Translations under genes and position numbers: made by a program
Source of the DNA: Parascedosporium putredinis
Taxonomy: Eukaryota; Ascomycota; Sordariomycetes; Microascales; Microascaceae
Assembly: GCA_949357655.1 (NCBI GenBank)
Contig: CASHTG010000015.1
Span: 930,001 to 994,000 of the forward strand
DNA length: 64,000 bases
Direction: 5' to 3'
Part shown: positions 60,156 to 64,000 of the stretch, in pieces
Position numbering within the stretch: the stretch's first letter is position 1
How the letters are laid out: every line of letters starts with the position of its first letter
Notes under the pieces: generated by a model
What the model saw: the letters and a program-made list of their open reading frames with translations, nothing else
Told to the model about the DNA's origin: nothing
The model's database searches: none

Positions 60156-63100
60156 TTGATCGTCCTCCCTCCAACGGGACGTTGACCACTACCGTCTACA
60201 GTATGGTTCAAGGTGAGTTGCCTGGTCGAGGATATATCCGATGTGGGCAGTACAGAGGAGGCGTTGGCGTGCAAACGAGAAGATGTCTCCTAGGTGTGGG
60301 AGAAGGTAGAATATATATATATATGGGTAAGCGTCGAGGGGGAAAGGAAACGACTGAGTGGGGGCGTAGAGTGGGAGATGATGGAGCAAGAGAGATAGAG
60401 AGGAAGGATGAGAGTGCAAGTTTGCGTGGATGGTGGTGATGTTCAAGGTGATGCTGTTTGGAAGTGAGTGTCGTCAGAAAGTGACCAAACTAGCAATCGT
60501 TCGCTCAGTGAAGGACAAAAACAGGAGCAACGAGGTAAATCCAGGTCAGCACATGAGGCGAGGGAGAGAGGGTGATGGATGCCTTTAATCCTTCACGAGA
60601 GATCCAGGGCACTTGGAAGGGAGAGCGGGAAGGGGGTGTGGTATGTGGTGTGTGGTATGTGGTGTGTGGCAAGTAGGAGAGTGAGACAGCGGAAAGAAGA
60701 CCACACCCCGGAAAGAAGAGACCACACCCAAGAGGAGACTTGGGTGTGGAAGAGAAGCGACCGGGGGGCTCCGTAGTTTGGCGGGCTCGCGGTTGACCCA
60801 GGTGCAAGCGAGTTCTTGTGATGTGAGCGAGGTGTGTAAGTGTCAACTGGGGGCGGCAAGAGCAGCGCCCTCCGTACTAGGAGCAGCACCAATTTTCTCT
60901 CGCTCTCCCTCTCTCTCTCTCCCAGGACACGCCAACATTTGGGTGGGAGATTCGCACAGGTACAAGAGTCGCCCTGACTGACATGGGGTATTTAGCACGG
61001 GCAAGGGCTGGCAAGGGGTGGGCCAACTGGAAGTGGAGGTACTTCACACTTGATCAGGCAAAAGGAAACCCTAGCACGTTGCCCATTTGTACGTATTTAG
61101 GCCTCCACAGAGGGTGGCCCTCGCACGGAGGACACCGCCGACCGGAAGTCTTAGCTTCCTGAGGTGGGGTGGGGAGGGGGTGGGATAGAGGATTGAGAGG
61201 GCAAGGGGACAGAAAAGAAAAGAGAAAAAGAAGAAGGGGAAAAAAAATGGTGGGCAAGTTGATGGGCAGGGGGGCGAGGTGATTAGCGCCAGGGTCGGTT
61301 CCCGAGGAAGGTATCCTGGCATCCTGGCGAGTGCCTGTGCTTGCAGCTTGAGGTCGTGCACTGGGCTCCTCGAGGATCATGGGTGGGATGGGTTGTGTGA
61401 CTCGGAGCCAGGTACTCTCCTGTACCTTCAATGGAGTGCAGACCCGTCCAGAGAGGGCTGGCCACCAGTTTTGTGTCAACCAGAAAGTACCGGGATTGCT
61501 TGTACTCTGGTACTCAGAATCAACTTCAGCCCAAGGGGACAGGGGGACACAACAGCGACAAGCCAAAGGGCGACCGAACCCAGGAAACGAAAAGAAGACA
61601 AGAAAAAAAAAAAAGAAAGGGAGGAAAAACGCGGGAGATGCAAATTTCCAAGACCCAACTTGGGGCCCCATGCTCGCGCGCTCGACCTTGAAAGACGGCT
61701 TAGGGGCTGGAAGTGAAGGTATCGTGTTGTCGCGTTCTGTGTTGCCCTTCATCCATTTTTGGTCTGGGACTGGACTTCTGGCTTCTGGCTTCTGCTGCTG
61801 GTGGGAGCACCTCAGGTGGATCCCGAGGAAGGCTAGGGAGGAGCTGGCAGCGTACTGCATTGCGAGCTCCGCGCCAAAGAGCAAGAGAATCAGCAACACG
61901 CATACACAATTCAGTTCGAATTGAGATGTTGAGAGGAAAAGGGGGCTACGGGGATACTCATCACGGGTCAAGTACCTTGTAGAATTTGACCAGAGCTACG
62001 AAGTACATCCCCGTCCGCGCCCCTCCAAGCGCTGAGCACTGAGCAGGCTCTCAGTGTCGCTTGGAAACGTGCTCATCTTGGGGCCAGATACTGCGGGGAC
62101 AGGGGCATGGCGAGAATGCCGGCCGTTCTCTCTCTCTCCCCCTCGCCCACCCGCCTGTTTCTCGGTAATAGGCCTCAGAGGACCTGGGTTTCGCAGGGTG
62201 GTTCAACTTGGCAGAAACATTTGGGAAAGTTGGCATACATGGACGATCAGTGATACACAACCAAGATAATCGAGGGAAAAATTGAGGGAGCGGAGAGTCT
62301 ATTTAGGAAAGATCCTCCTCGACAATTTCGCGCCGATCGAGATCAAAATCGTGGCGGGCATGTTCGGAGAGGTAGGCGGAGGCGTAGGCGGGTGCCAGCA
62401 TTGAGAAAATTAGATTCAACCCTTGTACGAAGTAGCAAAGTTGTGCAGCGCGGCCAAGCGATACCCCCATTTTCCTCTCGTCCCCCATCCGTCTCAGCTC
62501 TCGAATTGCGAGTGAGTGGAAGTGCCGGGGCCGGGGGAGCATGAGGAGCACACTGTACCTCTGAATTCCGAATGCTGATGCAGGAGGGCACAGGGCGGGC
62601 AAGCAAGTCGGGTTTCCACCAGCTCATCCTCTGAATACCACCTTTCTTGTGGAAGGAATGGCTATTTCAGGAGGCAAGGGACCGATGTGACAGATACACG
62701 ACCACTTCAATTTCGTCCAATCTCGTGTCCAGACTCCTGGAAGCGATTTCCGTCCCTCCATCACCATCCACCATCCCGGGGCTGCGGGCTGTGTTGTGAT
62801 ACCACCGCTCGCCGCATCAACGGCGACGGTGGGTTCAAAGGAACAAAGGAAAGGGACGAAGCGCCACTTGAGTGGCAGTCAAGATATGTACACAGTGTCG
62901 AACTCGAACCGCCCACTCCGCTGCCTTTCCGGCGTCGTGCCTGTCCTCGTTGTTTGTTGGAGAGGCAAAGCACGGAAAGCTGCGCCAACCCTACTCTGCA
63001 TACACCCAGCCCTGGAGCGGAATGATTGAGGATGAGCCAGAAGAAGAAAAAATGCCAGGGAAAAAGGGAAAAAAGAAAGAAAAAGAAAGGAAACCCACGA

Positions 63101-64000
63101 CATGGGTTCACTTGCTTGGGGGTGGTCTTGTCGCTTTCGGCAGGGAGGTTCTCCAGGAACCACGTTACAATTCACTGTCGCACTCCGCGACCCAAACCAA
63201 ATGTCTAGGGCACCAGGTTCCACTTCCACTACTCGTGCCTTGCCACGGCCAAAGATCGGCCTCTCAACCAAGAAATTGCACGGGAGAGGCGTAGGAGGCT
63301 CGAATGAAGAAGGGGAGGGGGGGGCGGAAGGTGATATCACAGTGACAAAGAGCGGTAATATCGCCTCACCCAAAAAGAAAATTCAGAGGGGGCATTCGGC
63401 GAGTTAGAAAAAGTGCGTACCTACCCCCAATGACAGCGATGAGGCATATTTTTTTCTTCTCTGGGCCACGATGGCTCTGGTTCTGGCTCTTTCTCGGGCC
63501 TGCGGTTTGGTTCAGAATTCTGGCCGACGCTAAGAAGTCTAACTCGCCCGCCAAGGGGTGAGGTTCCTTGCTTGGAGACGAAGGAACTGATTCATTGCAA
63601 TATGCCCCCAGAAACTTTTCTCATCCTTCCTGTTTCCGGTGGGAGGATATGGTCCGTGGTGCAGACCAACAACTTACGTCCAAGTAGGGTTACGGCGGAA
63701 CTAGGGGCCTAAGACCTGCCAGGTGCCGGGGTACGGACCACAAGTCGGATAGGCTAGGGTCCTTGTTACCCAACAGTCTGGTTGACACTGTCCTCCTTGT
63801 CGATCACTCACGCTGCTGGCTGGAGCGTAGCGAGGCCTGAGTGCTGAGTTTGCAAACGAGCAGCGACACTAGGTCCGAGGATGGTGGCGGATAAGCAACA
63901 CGGGTGCCAAGGCCTGCAATAGCTCGCGAGTCCAAGAAAAGAGAGGGTGCATTCAAGCATACGAAGAAAATTCCTCCCTCCCAAAAGCGAAGGGGAGAAA
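60156..64000. other. Upstream region of the homeobox gene and right edge of the window
   Basis: About 3.8 kb with no recognised gene. The part nearest 60155 is the leader and promoter of the homeobox gene and includes an (AT)7 run at 60311-60324, GT-rich repeats and a perfect hairpin. The minus-strand frame at 61054-61971 (305 codons) is rich in Phe/Pro/Ser from pyrimidine tracts and shows no domain. Nothing definite is seen from 62,000 to the end. Confidence 0.5.
60636..60749. repeat. GTGTGG/CCACAC repeat block with an 11-bp perfect stem-loop
   Basis: GT-rich units (GTGTGGTATGTG twice) are followed by complementary CCACACCC units. At the right end CCACACCCAAG (60722-60732) pairs perfectly with CTTGGGTGTGG (60739-60749) across a six-base loop. 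The block lies 480-595 bp upstream of the homeobox ATG, in its promoter or leader. Confidence 0.6.

Noticed and set aside
61054..61971. 305-codon minus-strand open frame upstream of the homeobox gene
   Set aside because: Contains poly-Phe and Pro-rich stretches produced by T- and C-rich tracts, and no recognisable domain.
1..64000. CRISPR array, bacterial operon, viral or transposon genes
   Set aside because: The genes contain fungal introns and no regularly spaced repeats, transposase, reverse transcriptase or integrase motifs were seen.

Overview
The window is nuclear DNA of a filamentous ascomycete (Pezizomycotina). The predicted proteins resemble those of Sordariomycetes, probably Hypocreales, but I cannot name the species. 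The evidence is short GT-AG introns (mostly 50-120 nt) with CTAAC/CTGAC-like branch sites, pyrimidine-rich tracts before start codons, long gene-poor intergenic regions, and fungal versions of housekeeping genes. Fifteen protein genes can be supported. I found no convincing rRNA or tRNA gene, transposon or CRISPR array.

Layout, left to right: an RTC3/SBDS-like gene running off the left edge (-); a four-helix-type membrane protein of the fungal DUF7727 kind (-, 3.3-4.0 kb); a DH-PH RhoGEF (-, 9.4-12.8 kb); a SERCA-type Ca2+-ATPase (+, 16.9-20.1 kb); proteasome subunit beta-3 (-, 20.7-21.6 kb), divergent from a TUG/UBX protein (+, 22.4-24.0 kb); ribosomal protein eL36 (-, 24.5-25.3 kb); a small secreted cysteine-containing protein (+, 27.4-28.3 kb) followed by a secreted class 3 lipase (+, 29.7-30.9 kb); a 14-3-3 protein with an 8-nt exon (+, 34.4-35.9 kb); an unknown proline/serine-rich protein (-, 37.2-38.1 kb); a synaptojanin-type Sac1/5-phosphatase (-, 40.8-45.3 kb); the U1 snRNP factor PRP39 (+, 47.1-49.7 kb); mitochondrial cytochrome c peroxidase (+, 54.2-55.4 kb); and a homeodomain transcription factor (-, 58.3-60.2 kb). 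The rest is intergenic DNA with simple repeats and a few candidate regulatory palindromes.

The genes do not form one pathway or a secondary-metabolite cluster. Most are housekeeping genes for membrane and Ca2+/phosphoinositide/Rho signalling, proteostasis, splicing and translation. The 27-31 kb stretch is the exception, with two neighbouring secreted products.

The dominant oddity is technical. At least 29 single- or two-base indels break otherwise conserved reading frames in 12 of the 15 genes, mostly one-base deletions in C/G or T/A runs. Eight lie in the Ca2+-ATPase alone. Protein similarity continues across each break, so consensus sequencing error is more likely than pseudogenes. Coordinates below give exon spans on the sequence as it stands, with the breaks listed per gene. 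Genes outside these conserved families could be hidden by the same errors, so the gene-poor regions should be read with that in mind. I did not find a clearly novel biological system. The most interesting non-coding signal is a cluster of AT-rich and AGTACT-centred palindromes between PRP39 and the peroxidase gene.
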